A stretch of 64,000 bases of DNA from Candidimonas humi. GTDB lineage: Bacteria > Pseudomonadota > Gammaproteobacteria > Burkholderiales > Burkholderiaceae_B. The DNA lies in the NCBI RefSeq assembly GCF_019166065.1, contig NZ_JAHTBN010000003.1, positions 558,001-622,000 of the forward strand, given 5' to 3'. The notes under the pieces are model-generated. The model was given only the letters and a program-made list of their open reading frames with translations. It did not search any database and was not told the DNA's origin. This document shows, in pieces, positions 17,480 through 27,311 of the stretch. How positions within the stretch are numbered: position 1 is the stretch's first letter; each line of letters opens with the position of its first letter. A program made the position numbers and the translations under genes.

Positions 17480-17839
17480 ATGAATCTGCAAGAGTACTTT
17501 CCCGTACTGCTTTTCATCATCGTTGCGACGCTCATCGGTGCGGCGTTGCTGTCGGTAGGACGGCTGATCGGGCCTCATCGGCCCGACGAACAAAAGCTCT
17601 CGCCCTACGAGTGCGGTTTCGAGGCCTTCGGCGACTCGCGCATGAAGTACGACGTGCGCTACTACCTGGTGGCCATTCTCTTCATACTGTTCGACCTCGA
17701 AATCGCCTTCCTGTTTCCCTGGGCGATAGCCAGCGGCCCGCTGGGGCTGGTCGGTTTCTGGACAGTCATTGTCTTTCTTGCGGTGCTCACCGTGGGCTTC
17801 ATCTACGAATGGAAGAAGGGCGCGCTCGATTGGGAGTGA
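17480..17839 (+). CDS. nuoA: NADH-quinone oxidoreductase subunit A
   Basis: NuoA is a small membrane subunit of respiratory complex I near the quinone-site junction. It has 119 residues and three membrane spans. The conserved loop [22 protein letters not shown] carries the Cys residue exposed on active/deactive switching in homologues. ATG 17480 (MNLQEYFP) matches family starts better than the upstream ATG 17471. It is first of 14 nuo genes and is separated from nuoB by 253 bp, unlike all later junctions. Confidence 0.97.
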   Translation: MNLQEYFPVLLFIIVATLIGAALLSVGRLIGPHRPDEQKLSPYECGFEAFGDSRMKYDVRYYLVAILFILFDLEIAFLFPWAIASGPLGLVGFWTVIVFLAVLTVGFIYEWKKGALDWE

Positions 17840-17988
17840 CCCCGCTTCCGGCCGGATTGCGCCTGGCGGCGCCGCAGCCTCAGGGCGGGCGCATGGCAGG
17901 GCTGTGGCACAAGGGCTGTGGCAAAGAATATATGGCGGCGGCTCGACTTTCGACAGGCTGGGCCCGCCAGTGTGGGGCGGCAGGATAC

Positions 17989-18007
17989 GCCGGCGATAGT
18001 CGCCGGC
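17989..18007. repeat. Perfect GC-rich hairpin in the nuoA-nuoB gap
   Basis: GCCGGCGA-TAG-TCGCCGGC has an 8-bp stem and 3-nt loop. It lies 85 bp before the nuoB start inside the only large gap of the nuo operon. There is no T-run, so it is not a classical terminator. Confidence 0.6.
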
Positions 18008-18092
18008 AGAATGTGGCAGCAACGGCATGCCGGCACGGCATGGCGGCAACGCAGATCGCTAAGATCGGTAATTAGAGGTTAGGTGGCAAATC

Positions 18093-18569
18093 ATGGCTAT
18101 CGACGGCATACTCAAAGAAGGTTTCATTACTACCAGTGCGGACAAGTTCCTGAACTGGGCCAAGACGGGCTCGCTGTGGCCCATGACCTTCGGCCTGGCC
18201 TGTTGCGCGGTCGAAATGATGCACGCCGGCGCGGCGCGCTACGACCTGGATCAATTCGGCATCATCTTCCGGCCCAGCCCGCGCCAGTCCGACCTGATGA
18301 TCGTGGCCGGCACGCTGTGCAACAAGATGGCCCCGGCGTTGCGCAAGGTCTACGACCAGATGCCCGAGCCGCGCTGGGTCGTGTCCATGGGTTCCTGTGC
18401 CAACGGCGGCGGCTACTACCATTATTCGTATTCGGTGGTGCGTGGCTGCGACCGTATCGTGCCGGTGGACGTCTACGTTCCGGGCTGTCCGCCCACGGCC
18501 GAGGCGCTGGTCTACGGCCTGCTGCAAATGCAGAACAAGATCCGCCTCACCAACACGATCGCCCGCTAG
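18093..18569 (+). CDS. nuoB: NADH-quinone oxidoreductase subunit B
   Basis: This 158-residue peripheral-arm subunit holds the terminal [4Fe-4S] cluster N2 next to the quinone site. The ligands Cys37-Cys38, Cys102 and Cys132 are all present ([24 protein letters not shown]). It is followed by nuoC after 67 bp. Confidence 0.98.
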   Translation: MAIDGILKEGFITTSADKFLNWAKTGSLWPMTFGLACCAVEMMHAGAARYDLDQFGIIFRPSPRQSDLMIVAGTLCNKMAPALRKVYDQMPEPRWVVSMGSCANGGGYYHYSYSVVRGCDRIVPVDVYVPGCPPTAEALVYGLLQMQNKIRLTNTIAR

Positions 18570-18636
18570 CGGGCGCGCTGCGGCCGGGCTTCCGGCCGCA
18601 TCTGTCCGATCGCTGTCATCTACGAACAAGTGCACC

Positions 18637-19248
18637 ATGACCCGGCTTGAAACGCTCAAAACGCAACTACTGAAACAGTTCGGCGAAGACGCCGCGCTGA
18701 CCCTGGCCCTGGACGAACTGACGCTGGAAATCCCGGCCGAGCAATGGGTCGATGCCTGCAAGACGCTGCGCGATACGCCGGAACTGGGCTTCGAGGAATG
18801 CCTCGACCTGTGCGGCGTGGATTATTCCGCCTGGCGCGCGCCCACGTTCACCGACGCGGCGCAGCGCTATCCGCAGCGCTTCGCCGTGGTGGCGCAACTG
18901 TTGTCGATCAAGCACAACTGGCGGCTGCGGGTGCGCACCTGGGCCCAGGACGAAGAATTCCCGATCGTGGACACCTTGTGCGAGGTCTGGCCCAGCGTCA
19001 ACTGGTACGAGCGCGAGGCCTTCGACCTGTTCGGCATCGTGTTCGAAGGCCACCCGGATTTGCGCCGCATCCTGACCGACTACGGTTTCATCGGGCATCC
19101 GTTCCGCAAGGACTTCCCGCTGTCGGGCAATGTCGAAATGCGCTACGACCCCGAGCAGCAGCGCGTGGTTTACCAACCCGTCACCATCGAGCCGCGGCAG
19201 ATCAACCCGCGCGTGGTGCGTGAAGACGGCTACGGAATAGGGCGTTAA
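18637..19248 (+). CDS. nuoC: NADH-quinone oxidoreductase subunit C
   Basis: This is the 30-kDa peripheral-arm subunit of complex I (203 residues). The signature [24 protein letters not shown] is followed by [13 protein letters not shown] 18637 begins MTRLETLK. It is separate from nuoD here, unlike the NuoCD fusion of enterobacteria. Confidence 0.97.
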   Translation: MTRLETLKTQLLKQFGEDAALTLALDELTLEIPAEQWVDACKTLRDTPELGFEECLDLCGVDYSAWRAPTFTDAAQRYPQRFAVVAQLLSIKHNWRLRVRTWAQDEEFPIVDTLCEVWPSVNWYEREAFDLFGIVFEGHPDLRRILTDYGFIGHPFRKDFPLSGNVEMRYDPEQQRVVYQPVTIEPRQINPRVVREDGYGIGR

Positions 19249-19264
19249 GGCGTACTGGAAGAAC

Positions 19265-20521
19265 ATGGCTGAAATCAAGAACTACACCCTGAATTTCGGA
19301 CCGCAGCATCCGGCCGCGCACGGCGTGCTGCGCCTGGTGCTGGAGCTGGACGGCGAAGTGATACAACGCGCCGACCCGCACATCGGGCTGCTGCACCGGG
19401 CCACCGAAAAGCTGGCCGAGCACAAGACTTTCCTGCAGGCGCTGCCCTACATGGACCGCCTGGACTACGTGTCCATGATGTGCAACGAACACGCCTACGT
19501 CATGGCCATCGAGAAGCTCATGGGCATCAAGGTGCCGCTGCGCGCGCAGTACATACGCGTCATGTTCGACGAGATCACGCGCCTGCTCAACCACTTGATG
19601 TCGTTGGGTTCGCACGCGCTGGACGTGGGCGCCATGGCGGTGTTCCTGTATGCCTTCCGCGAGCGCGAAGACCTGATGGACTGCTACGAGGCGGTGTCGG
19701 GCGCGCGCATGCACGCGGCCTACTACCGTCCGGGCGGCGTATACCGCGACCTGCCCGATTCCATGCCCATGTACGGGGCCTCCAGCAAGTACCGCGGCGA
19801 GAAAGAGCTGCGCGCCATGAACGAAGCGCGCTCCGGCTCGCTGCTGGATTTCATCGAAGACTTCACCAATCGCTTTCCGACTTGCGTCGACGAATACGAA
19901 ACCCTGCTCACCGACAACCGCATCTGGAAGCAGCGCCTGGTGGGCATAGGTGTGGTCAGCCCCGAGCGCGCCAAGGCCCTGGGCTTCACCGGCCCGATGC
20001 TGCGCGGTTCGGGCGTGGAATGGGACCTGCGCCGCATGCAGCCCTACGAGGTCTATGACAGGCTCGATTTCGACATCCCCGTGGGCGTGAACGGCGATTG
20101 CTACGACCGCTACCTGGTGCGCATTGCCGAAATGCGCGAAAGCAACCGCATCATCCGCCAGTGCGTGGAATGGCTGCGCAACAATCCGGGCCCGGTCATC
20201 GTCGACGACCACAAGGTCGCCCCGCCCAGGCGCGAGCGCATGAAGACGGGCATGGAAGACCTGATCCACCACTTCAAGCTCTTCACCGAAGGCTTCCACG
20301 TGCCGGAGGGCGAAACCTATACCGCCGTCGAGCACCCGAAAGGGGAGTTCGGCATCTACCTGATCTCCGACGGGGCGAACAAGCCCTATCGCCTGAAGAT
20401 ACGCGCGCCGGGTTTTGCGCACCTGGAATCCATGGATGAAATGTCGCGCGGCCACATGATCGCCGATGCGGTCACCATCATCGGGACCCAGGACATCGTG
20501 TTCGGCGAGATCGATCGCTAG
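19265..20521 (+). CDS. nuoD: NADH-quinone oxidoreductase subunit D
   Basis: This 418-residue 49-kDa subunit forms much of the quinone-reduction chamber with NuoB. It begins with [15 protein letters not shown] and contains [12 protein letters not shown], the histidine-containing quinone-site loop. It ends in the conserved DIVFGEIDR. It starts 16 bp after nuoC. Confidence 0.98.
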   Translation: MAEIKNYTLNFGPQHPAAHGVLRLVLELDGEVIQRADPHIGLLHRATEKLAEHKTFLQALPYMDRLDYVSMMCNEHAYVMAIEKLMGIKVPLRAQYIRVMFDEITRLLNHLMSLGSHALDVGAMAVFLYAFREREDLMDCYEAVSGARMHAAYYRPGGVYRDLPDSMPMYGASSKYRGEKELRAMNEARSGSLLDFIEDFTNRFPTCVDEYETLLTDNRIWKQRLVGIGVVSPERAKALGFTGPMLRGSGVEWDLRRMQPYEVYDRLDFDIPVGVNGDCYDRYLVRIAEMRESNRIIRQCVEWLRNNPGPVIVDDHKVAPPRRERMKTGMEDLIHHFKLFTEGFHVPEGETYTAVEHPKGEFGIYLISDGANKPYRLKIRAPGFAHLESMDEMSRGHMIADAVTIIGTQDIVFGEIDR

Positions 20522-20562
20522 GCACCGCGCCCGCAAGCCAAGGAATAAACCGGATTCGAACC

Positions 20563-21057
20563 ATGCTGCTTTCCGAACAAGCCTACAGGAAAATCGACAA
20601 GGAACTGACCAAGTTCCCGAGCGACCAGAAACAATCGGCCATCATGGCGGCGTTGACCATCGCCCAGGACGAAAAGGCCTGGGTCTCGACCGAAGTGATC
20701 GAGGACGTGGCCGCCTACCTGGGCGTGCCGCCCATCGCGGTCCAGGAAGTCGCCACTTTCTACAATATGTTCAACACCAAGCCCGCCGGCCGCTACAAGC
20801 TGACGATCTGCACCAATTTGCCCTGTGCGTTGCGCGACAGCGTCAAGGTGGCCGATCACATCAAGCAGAAGCTGGGCATCGATTTCCAGGACACCACGGA
20901 AGACGGCATGTTCACGCTGGTCGAAGGCGAGTGCATGGGCGCTTGCGGCGACTCGCCCGTAATGCTGGTGAACGACAAGCACATGTGCGTGCGCATGTCG
21001 GAGGACAAGCTCGACGGCCTGATCCAGGAACTCAGACAGCAGGGGGAATCGGCATGA
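20563..21057 (+). CDS. nuoE: NADH-quinone oxidoreductase subunit E
   Basis: This is the 24-kDa subunit (164 residues) with the [2Fe-2S] cluster N1a. The ligands are Cys83, Cys88, Cys124 and Cys128 (CTNLPC and CMGAC). Its stop overlaps the nuoF start (ATGA), so NuoE and NuoF, which form the NADH-dehydrogenase tip, are coupled. Confidence 0.97.
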   Translation: MLLSEQAYRKIDKELTKFPSDQKQSAIMAALTIAQDEKAWVSTEVIEDVAAYLGVPPIAVQEVATFYNMFNTKPAGRYKLTICTNLPCALRDSVKVADHIKQKLGIDFQDTTEDGMFTLVEGECMGACGDSPVMLVNDKHMCVRMSEDKLDGLIQELRQQGESA

Positions 21058-22421
21058 GCGCGGCCGACGTATTGCAACGCTATTCGGACGCCCTGACGGC
21101 CGATCCGGGCAATGATCTTGCGCGCAGCATGCTGTTCCACGGCCGCCACCTCAGCCCGCAGATCGTGGCGGGGCTGGACGGCAGCAACTGGCGCCTGGCC
21201 GACTACGTCAAGCGCGGCGGCTACGAAGGCCTGCGCAAGATCCTCACCACCGGCATGAAGCCCGAGGACGTCATCGCCGAGGTCAAGGCCTCGGGGCTGC
21301 GCGGGCGCGGCGGCGCGGGCTTCCCCACCGGCCTGAAATGGAGCTTCATGCCGCGCGCCTTTCCCGGCCAGAAGTACCTGGTGTGCAATTCCGACGAAGG
21401 CGAGCCCGGCACATTCAAGGACCGCGACATCCTGCGCTTCAACCCGCACATCGTGATCGAAGGCATGGCGATCGCCGCCTATGCCATGGGCATCAGCGTG
21501 GGCTACAACTACATCCACGGCGAGATCTTCGAGGTCTATGAACGCTTCGAAGAAGCGCTCGAAGAAGCGCGCGCCGCGGGCTTCCTGGGCGACAAGATCC
21601 TGGGCTCGGAATTCAACTTCCAGTTGCATGCCTTCCATGGCTTCGGCGCGTATATCTGCGGCGAAGAAACCGCCTTGCTCGAGTCGCTCGAAGGCAAGAA
21701 GGGCCAGCCGCGCTTCAAGCCGCCGTTCCCGGCGAGTTTCGGCCTGTACGGCAAGCCCACCACCATCAACAACACCGAGACCTTCGCCGCGGTGCCCTGG
21801 ATCTTCCGCAACAGCGGCAAGGAATACCTCGAGATCGGCAAGCCCAACAACGGCGGCACCAAGCTGTTCTCGATATCGGGCGACGTGGAACGGCCCGGCA
21901 ATTACGAAATCCCCCTGGGCACGCCTTTTTCCAAGCTGCTCGAACTGGCCGGCGGGGTGCGCGCGGGCCGCACGCTCAAGGCCGTGATCCCAGGCGGATC
22001 CAGCGCCCCGGTGCTGCCGGCCTCCATCATGATGGACACCACCATGGACTACGACTCGATCGCCAAGGCGGGTTCCATGCTGGGATCGGGGGCGGTGATC
22101 GTCATGGACGACAGCCGCTGCATGGTCAAGTCTCTGATGCGCCTGTCCTATTTCTATTTCGAAGAAAGCTGCGGCCAGTGCACGCCGTGCCGCGAAGGCA
22201 CGGGCTGGCTGTTCCGCATGGTCGATCGCATCGAGCATGGCAAGGGCCGTCCCGAAGACATGGACGTGCTCGATTCCGTAGCCGCCAACATCATGGGGCG
22301 CACCATTTGCGCCCTGGGCGACGCGGCGGCCATGCCGGTACGCAGCTTCATCAAGCATTTCCGCGACGAGTTCGCACACCACATAGAGCACAAGAGCTGT
22401 GTGGTGCCCAAATATCTGTAG
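21054..22421 (+). CDS. nuoF: NADH-quinone oxidoreductase subunit F
   Basis: This 455-residue NADH-binding subunit carries FMN and [4Fe-4S] cluster N3. The glycine-rich NADH/FMN site [14 protein letters not shown] begins near residue 83. The cluster ligands SCGQCTPC near 372 and a later Cys in TICALGD complete N3. Start ATG 21054 overlaps the nuoE stop by four bases; longer upstream extensions in the same frame run inside nuoE and are rejected. Confidence 0.97.
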   Translation: MSAADVLQRYSDALTADPGNDLARSMLFHGRHLSPQIVAGLDGSNWRLADYVKRGGYEGLRKILTTGMKPEDVIAEVKASGLRGRGGAGFPTGLKWSFMPRAFPGQKYLVCNSDEGEPGTFKDRDILRFNPHIVIEGMAIAAYAMGISVGYNYIHGEIFEVYERFEEALEEARAAGFLGDKILGSEFNFQLHAFHGFGAYICGEETALLESLEGKKGQPRFKPPFPASFGLYGKPTTINNTETFAAVPWIFRNSGKEYLEIGKPNNGGTKLFSISGDVERPGNYEIPLGTPFSKLLELAGGVRAGRTLKAVIPGGSSAPVLPASIMMDTTMDYDSIAKAGSMLGSGAVIVMDDSRCMVKSLMRLSYFYFEESCGQCTPCREGTGWLFRMVDRIEHGKGRPEDMDVLDSVAANIMGRTICALGDAAAMPVRSFIKHFRDEFAHHIEHKSCVVPKYL

Positions 22422-22433
22422 GGTCAGGACGCA

Positions 22434-24761
22434 ATGGTTGAACTCACCATCGACGGCAACAAGGTAGAAGTTCCCGAGGGCAGCATGGTCATGCATGCTG
22501 CGCACAAGCTCGGGCTGTACGTGCCGCATTTCTGCTATCACAAGAAGCTCTCGATCGCGGCCAATTGCCGCATGTGCCTGGTCGAAGTCGAGAAGGCGCC
22601 CAAGGCGCTGCCGGCCTGTGCCACGCCGGTCACCAACGGCATGATCGTGCACACCGCGTCGGCCAAGGCGGTGGCGGCGCAGAAAAGCGTCATGGAATTC
22701 CTGCTCATCAACCACCCGCTGGACTGCCCGGTGTGCGACCAGGGCGGTGAATGCCAGTTGCAGGACCTGGCAGTGGGCTACGGCGCCTCGGCCTCGCGCT
22801 ACAAAGAAGAAAAGCGCGTGGTGGTGCACAAGGAAATGGGCCCGCTCGTCTCGGCCGAGGAAATGCAGCGCTGCATCCATTGCACCCGCTGCATCCGCTT
22901 CGGCCAGGAAATCGGCGGCCTGATGGAACTGGGCATGGTCAACCGCGGCGAGCATTCCGAAATCACCTCTTTCGTGGGGCGCGCTGTCGAGTCCGAGCTG
23001 TCGGGCAATATGATAGATATCTGCCCGGTCGGCGCCCTGACGTCCAAGCCGTTCCGCTATACCGCCCGCACCTGGGAACTGGCGCGGCGCCGTTCGGTCA
23101 GCCCGCACGACAGCCTGGGCGCCAACGTGATCCTGCAGGTCAAGTCCGACCGCGTCATGCGCGTGGTGCCCTTCGAGAACGAAGACGTCAACGAATGCTG
23201 GATCAGCGACCGCGATCGCTGGGCCTACGAAGGCCTGTACACCGAAGACCGCGTGCGCCATCCTCTGATCAAGACCGCCGATGGCCAATGGCGCGAAGCG
23301 TCCTGGAGCGACGCCTTGCAGACCGTCGTCAGGGGCCTGGGCCAAGTGCGCGAGCAGCATGGCGCGGGCCAGATCGGCGCGCTGGGCAGCCAGCATGCCA
23401 CCACTGAAGAACTGGCGCTGCTGGCGCGGCTGGCGCGCGCCCTGGGCACCGAGAACATCGATTTCCGGCTGCGCAACATCGATCCGGACCTGGATCACGC
23501 GCTGACGGGCGTGCCCTGGCTGGGCATGCCCGTGGCCGAGCTCGGCGAGCTCGATCGCGTGCTGGTGGTGGGCTCGTTCCTGCGCAAGGATCATCCCTTG
23601 ATGGCGCAGCGTCTGCGCCAGGCCGTCAAGCGCGGCACCCAGGTCAGCTTCATCGACGGTGCGGCCGACGATCCGCTGTTCCCCGTGACCGCGCGCATGA
23701 CGGTAGCGCCGAGCCAGATGGCCAATGCCCTGGCCGAAGTGCTGGCGGCGCTGGCGCAGGCGGGCGGCCAGCCGGCGCCGGCGGAATTTGCCTCGCTGCA
23801 GCCCGGCGAAGACGCGCGCCGCATTGCCGCGAGCCTGGCGTCGGGAGAAAAGGTCGCCGTGTTCCTGGGCAATATGGCCGTGGCTTCCGATCGCGCCTCG
23901 TTGATCGCCGCCAATGCCGCGGCGCTGGCGCGCGCGGCCAAGGGCCGCTTCGGCTTCCTGATCCCGGGCGGCAATACGGTGGGCGGCTACCTGGCCGGCG
24001 CTACGCCCGGCCCCGGCGGCATGAATGCCACGCAGATGCTGAGCCGCGGCCTGAAGGGCTACCTGGTGGTGCACGCGGAACCGGCGCTGGACGCCGACAA
24101 TGGCGCGCGCGCCCTGGAAGTCTTGAAGGCGGCCGATTTCGCCGTGGCGCTGACGCCGTATCTCAGCGGCGCGCAAGACTGGGCCGACGTGATCCTGCCC
24201 ATCTCGCCCTACACCGAGACGTCCGGCAGCTTCGTCAACGCCGAGGGCAGGGTGCAGAGCTTCAAGGGCGCCACGGCGCCTTACGGCGACACCCGTCCGG
24301 GCTGGAAGGTGCTGCGTGTGCTGGGCAATCTGTTTCAGTTGCAGGGCTTCGACGACGAAACTTCGGAATCGGTGCGCGATACCGTCATGGTCGGCGGCGT
24401 GGACAGCCGCCTGGGCAACGAAGTGCGCGGCGAGCCGGCGCTGGCGCCCAAGGCGCAAGGGCTGGAACGCCTGGCCGAGATCCCCATCTACCGCAGCGAT
24501 GCCATGGTGCGCCGTTCCGAACCCTTGCAGGCTGCGGCCGCCTCGCGCGCGCCCACGGCGCGCATGAATGCGGCCACCCTGGCCGGGTTGGGGCTGGAAG
24601 ACGGCACACCGGTGCGGGTGCGCTCGGCGCAAGGCGAGGCCCTGCTGGCTGCCGAGCTCGACGACACGGTCGCCGACGGCGCTGTGAGAGTGGCGGCGGC
24701 TTATGCCGAGACGGTGGCGCTGGGCAGCGCCTTTGGCCAACTTTCGGTGGAGCGCGCATAA
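22434..24761 (+). CDS. nuoG: NADH-quinone oxidoreductase subunit G
   Basis: This is the large 775-residue iron-sulfur subunit. In order it has an N-terminal ferredoxin fold for N1b (FCYHKKLSIAANCRMC), the His/Cys motif HPLDCPVCDQGGECQ for N5, and CIHCTRCIRF for N4. A molybdopterin-oxidoreductase-like domain without cofactor follows. The gene abuts nuoH directly: the TAA ends at 24761 and the ATG starts at 24762. Confidence 0.97.
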   Translation: MVELTIDGNKVEVPEGSMVMHAAHKLGLYVPHFCYHKKLSIAANCRMCLVEVEKAPKALPACATPVTNGMIVHTASAKAVAAQKSVMEFLLINHPLDCPVCDQGGECQLQDLAVGYGASASRYKEEKRVVVHKEMGPLVSAEEMQRCIHCTRCIRFGQEIGGLMELGMVNRGEHSEITSFVGRAVESELSGNMIDICPVGALTSKPFRYTARTWELARRRSVSPHDSLGANVILQVKSDRVMRVVPFENEDVNECWISDRDRWAYEGLYTEDRVRHPLIKTADGQWREASWSDALQTVVRGLGQVREQHGAGQIGALGSQHATTEELALLARLARALGTENIDFRLRNIDPDLDHALTGVPWLGMPVAELGELDRVLVVGSFLRKDHPLMAQRLRQAVKRGTQVSFIDGAADDPLFPVTARMTVAPSQMANALAEVLAALAQAGGQPAPAEFASLQPGEDARRIAASLASGEKVAVFLGNMAVASDRASLIAANAAALARAAKGRFGFLIPGGNTVGGYLAGATPGPGGMNATQMLSRGLKGYLVVHAEPALDADNGARALEVLKAADFAVALTPYLSGAQDWADVILPISPYTETSGSFVNAEGRVQSFKGATAPYGDTRPGWKVLRVLGNLFQLQGFDDETSESVRDTVMVGGVDSRLGNEVRGEPALAPKAQGLERLAEIPIYRSDAMVRRSEPLQAAAASRAPTARMNAATLAGLGLEDGTPVRVRSAQGEALLAAELDDTVADGAVRVAAAYAETVALGSAFGQLSVERA

Positions 24762-25835
24762 ATGGAATGGCTCAAGATCGTTGAAGGCTACGGCACCGAC
24801 CTGCTCGGGCCGCAGTGGTGGCTGCTAATCTGGTCGCTGATCAAGATCGTAGTGATCGCGGTGCCCATCATCCTGTGCGTGGCCTACCTGACTTACTGGG
24901 AACGCAAGCTGATCGGCGCCATGCACGTGCGCCTGGGGCCCACCCGCGTGGGCTACCGCGGCCTGCTGCAGCCTTTTGCCGATGTGTTCAAGCTGCTGAC
25001 CAAGGAACTGATCGTCCCCAGCAAGGCGAACAAGGTGCTGTACATCCTGGCGCCGGTGGTGACGCTGATGCCGGCGCTGGCCGCCTGGGCCGTGGTGCCG
25101 TTCCAGCCCGGGGTAGTGCTGGCCAACGTCAATGCCGGCCTGCTGTACGTGATGGCGATCACGTCCGTGGGTGTCTACGGGGTGATCGTGGCCGGCTGGG
25201 CCTCGAACTCGAAGTACGCGCTGATCTCGGCGCTGCGGGCTTCGGCGCAGATGGTGTCCTACGAACTGGCCATAGGTTTCGTCATGATCACGGTGCTGCT
25301 GGTCTCGGGCACGCTGAACATGAGCGGCATCGTGGTGGGGCAGACCCACGGGTTTTTTGCCTCCAAGGGCCTGAACTTCCTGTCGTGGAACTGGCTGCCT
25401 CTGCTGCCGCTGTTCGTGATCTACGTGATTTCGTCGGTGGCGGAAACCAACCGCCACCCCTTCGATGTGGTCGAAGGCGAATCGGAAATCGTGGCCGGGC
25501 ACATGGTGGAATATTCCGGCATGGGCTTCGCCCTGTTCTTCCTCGGCGAATACGCCAACATGATCCTGCTGTCATGCATGGCCTCGATCATGTTCCTGGG
25601 CGGCTGGGCGCCGCCGCTGGAAATTGCGCCCTTTACCTGGGTGCCGGGCTGGCTGTGGCTGGGCATCAAGGCTTTCTTCGTGGTTTCGTGTTTCATATGG
25701 TTCCGCGCCACGTTCCCGCGCTACCGCTATGACCAGATCATGCGCCTGGGCTGGAAGGTCTTCATTCCTTTCACGGGCGTATGGCTGCTGGTCGTCATGA
25801 TATGGATGCAAACGCCGTGGAATATATGGCACTGA
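24762..25835 (+). CDS. nuoH: NADH-quinone oxidoreductase subunit H
   Basis: This 357-residue membrane subunit links the quinone chamber with the proton-pumping arm. Conserved loops are [16 protein letters not shown] and [19 protein letters not shown], which carries the acidic residues near the quinone entry. About eight membrane spans are expected. Confidence 0.98.
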   Translation: MEWLKIVEGYGTDLLGPQWWLLIWSLIKIVVIAVPIILCVAYLTYWERKLIGAMHVRLGPTRVGYRGLLQPFADVFKLLTKELIVPSKANKVLYILAPVVTLMPALAAWAVVPFQPGVVLANVNAGLLYVMAITSVGVYGVIVAGWASNSKYALISALRASAQMVSYELAIGFVMITVLLVSGTLNMSGIVVGQTHGFFASKGLNFLSWNWLPLLPLFVIYVISSVAETNRHPFDVVEGESEIVAGHMVEYSGMGFALFFLGEYANMILLSCMASIMFLGGWAPPLEIAPFTWVPGWLWLGIKAFFVVSCFIWFRATFPRYRYDQIMRLGWKVFIPFTGVWLLVVMIWMQTPWNIWH

Positions 25836-25857
25836 CACGGCCGGAGGCGAGATAGAA

Positions 25858-26346
25858 ATGGAAGCAATCAAGGATTTCTTCGGCAGTTTGATGCTGTCCG
25901 AAATGTTCAAGGGCATGGTCCTGACGGGCAAGTACCTGTTCAAGCGCAAGATCACTCTGCGCTACCCCGCGGAAAAGACGCCGTCCTCGCCGCGCTTCCG
26001 CGGCCTGCACGCGCTGCGCCGCTACCCCAACGGGGAAGAGCGCTGCATCGCCTGCAAGCTGTGCGAGGCGGTGTGCCCGGCGCTGGCCATCACCATCGAG
26101 TCGGCGGTGCGCGACGACGGCACCCGGCGCACCACGCGCTACGACATCGATCTCACCAAGTGCATATTCTGCGGCTTCTGTGAAGAAAGCTGTCCGGTGG
26201 ATTCCATCGTCGAGACCCATATCCTCGAATATCACGGCGAGAAGCGGGGCGACCTGTATTTCACCAAGGATATGCTGCTGGCGGTCGGTGACCGTTACGA
26301 ACCCGAAATCGCGCGTCGTCGGGCCGAAGACGCTCCTTATCGCTGA
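25858..26346 (+). CDS. nuoI: NADH-quinone oxidoreductase subunit I
   Basis: This 162-residue subunit carries two [4Fe-4S] clusters (N6a, N6b). The ligands are Cys63-66-69-73 and Cys102-105-108-112, in the motifs [12 protein letters not shown] and [18 protein letters not shown] site precedes the start. Confidence 0.98.
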   Translation: MEAIKDFFGSLMLSEMFKGMVLTGKYLFKRKITLRYPAEKTPSSPRFRGLHALRRYPNGEERCIACKLCEAVCPALAITIESAVRDDGTRRTTRYDIDLTKCIFCGFCEESCPVDSIVETHILEYHGEKRGDLYFTKDMLLAVGDRYEPEIARRRAEDAPYR

Positions 26347-26366
26347 ACGCCGGAACCTGCTCAACA

Positions 26367-26999
26367 ATGTTTACTACTGTCCTGTTCTATGTGCTGTCGC
26401 TGATTCTGGTGGTTGCGGCGTTTCGCGTCATCCTCGCCACCAGCCCCGTCACCGCGGTGCTGCACCTGATCCTGGTGTTCTTCACCGCCGCCATGCTGTG
26501 GATGCTGCTGCAGGCCGAGTTCCTGGCCCTGCTGCTGGTGCTGGTCTATGTGGGCGCGGTCATGGTGCTGTTCCTGTTCGTGGTGATGATGCTGGATATC
26601 CGCATGGATACCTTGCGCCACGGCGTCAAGACCTACCTGCCGGTGGGCCTGGTCATAGGCCTGATCATGGTCCTGGAAATGGCCTTCGTGCTGGGCCGCA
26701 CCTGGTTCGGCGCAGGCCCTGCCGCGGCGCTGCCGGCCAACTACAACAATACGCATGCGCTGGGCATGGCCATGTACAACCAGTACATATACGCGGTGGA
26801 AGTCGGGGCCGTGATCCTGCTGGTGGGCATGATCGCCGCCATCGCGCTGACGCTGCGCCATCGCCGTGACGTCAAGTACCAAAAGCCGGGCGACCAGGTG
26901 CGCGTGCGCGCCCGGGACCGCGTGCGCCTGGTGAGCATCGCTTCGCAGACCGAGGCGCCGCAGCCGCAGGCCGCCGAGGCTCAAGGGGAAACGAAATGA
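26367..26999 (+). CDS. nuoJ: NADH-quinone oxidoreductase subunit J
   Basis: This 210-residue membrane subunit of the proton-pumping arm has five hydrophobic segments. The conserved third helix region [18 protein letters not shown] is present. The charged C-terminal tail after about 165 is not conserved. The stop overlaps the nuoK start (ATGA). Confidence 0.96.
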   Translation: MFTTVLFYVLSLILVVAAFRVILATSPVTAVLHLILVFFTAAMLWMLLQAEFLALLLVLVYVGAVMVLFLFVVMMLDIRMDTLRHGVKTYLPVGLVIGLIMVLEMAFVLGRTWFGAGPAAALPANYNNTHALGMAMYNQYIYAVEVGAVILLVGMIAAIALTLRHRRDVKYQKPGDQVRVRARDRVRLVSIASQTEAPQPQAAEAQGETK

Positions 27000-27304
27000 C
27001 CATCACACTCGCCCACTACCTTATCGTCGGAGCGATCCTGTTCGCCATCGGCATCTTCGGTTTCTTCCTGAATCGCCGCAATCTGATCATCCTGCTGATG
27101 TCGATCGAGCTGATACTGCTGGCGGCCAACGTGAATTTCGTCGCATTTTCCACCTGGTCGGGCGATATCGCCGGGCAGGTCTTCGTCTTTTTCATCCTTA
27201 CCGTGGCCGCCGCGGAGGCGGCCATCGGCCTGGCGATTCTGGTGCTGCTGTTCCGCAACCTGAATACGATCAACGTTGAAGAACTCGATCGCCTGAAGGG
27301 TTGA
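26996..27304 (+). CDS. nuoK: NADH-quinone oxidoreductase subunit K
   Basis: This 102-residue protein has three membrane spans and is homologous to Mrp antiporter subunit C. The two conserved buried acidic residues are in [15 protein letters not shown] and [13 protein letters not shown]. It is translationally coupled to nuoJ. Confidence 0.97.
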   Translation: MTITLAHYLIVGAILFAIGIFGFFLNRRNLIILLMSIELILLAANVNFVAFSTWSGDIAGQVFVFFILTVAAAEAAIGLAILVLLFRNLNTINVEELDRLKG

Positions 27305-27311
27305 GGCAAAC

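Noticed and set aside
20856-24740. A 1294-codon open frame on the minus strand opposite nuoE-nuoG
   Set aside because: It is fully antisense to well-supported nuo genes. Its composition (Arg, His, Gly, Ala rich) is the usual shadow of a high-GC coding frame.
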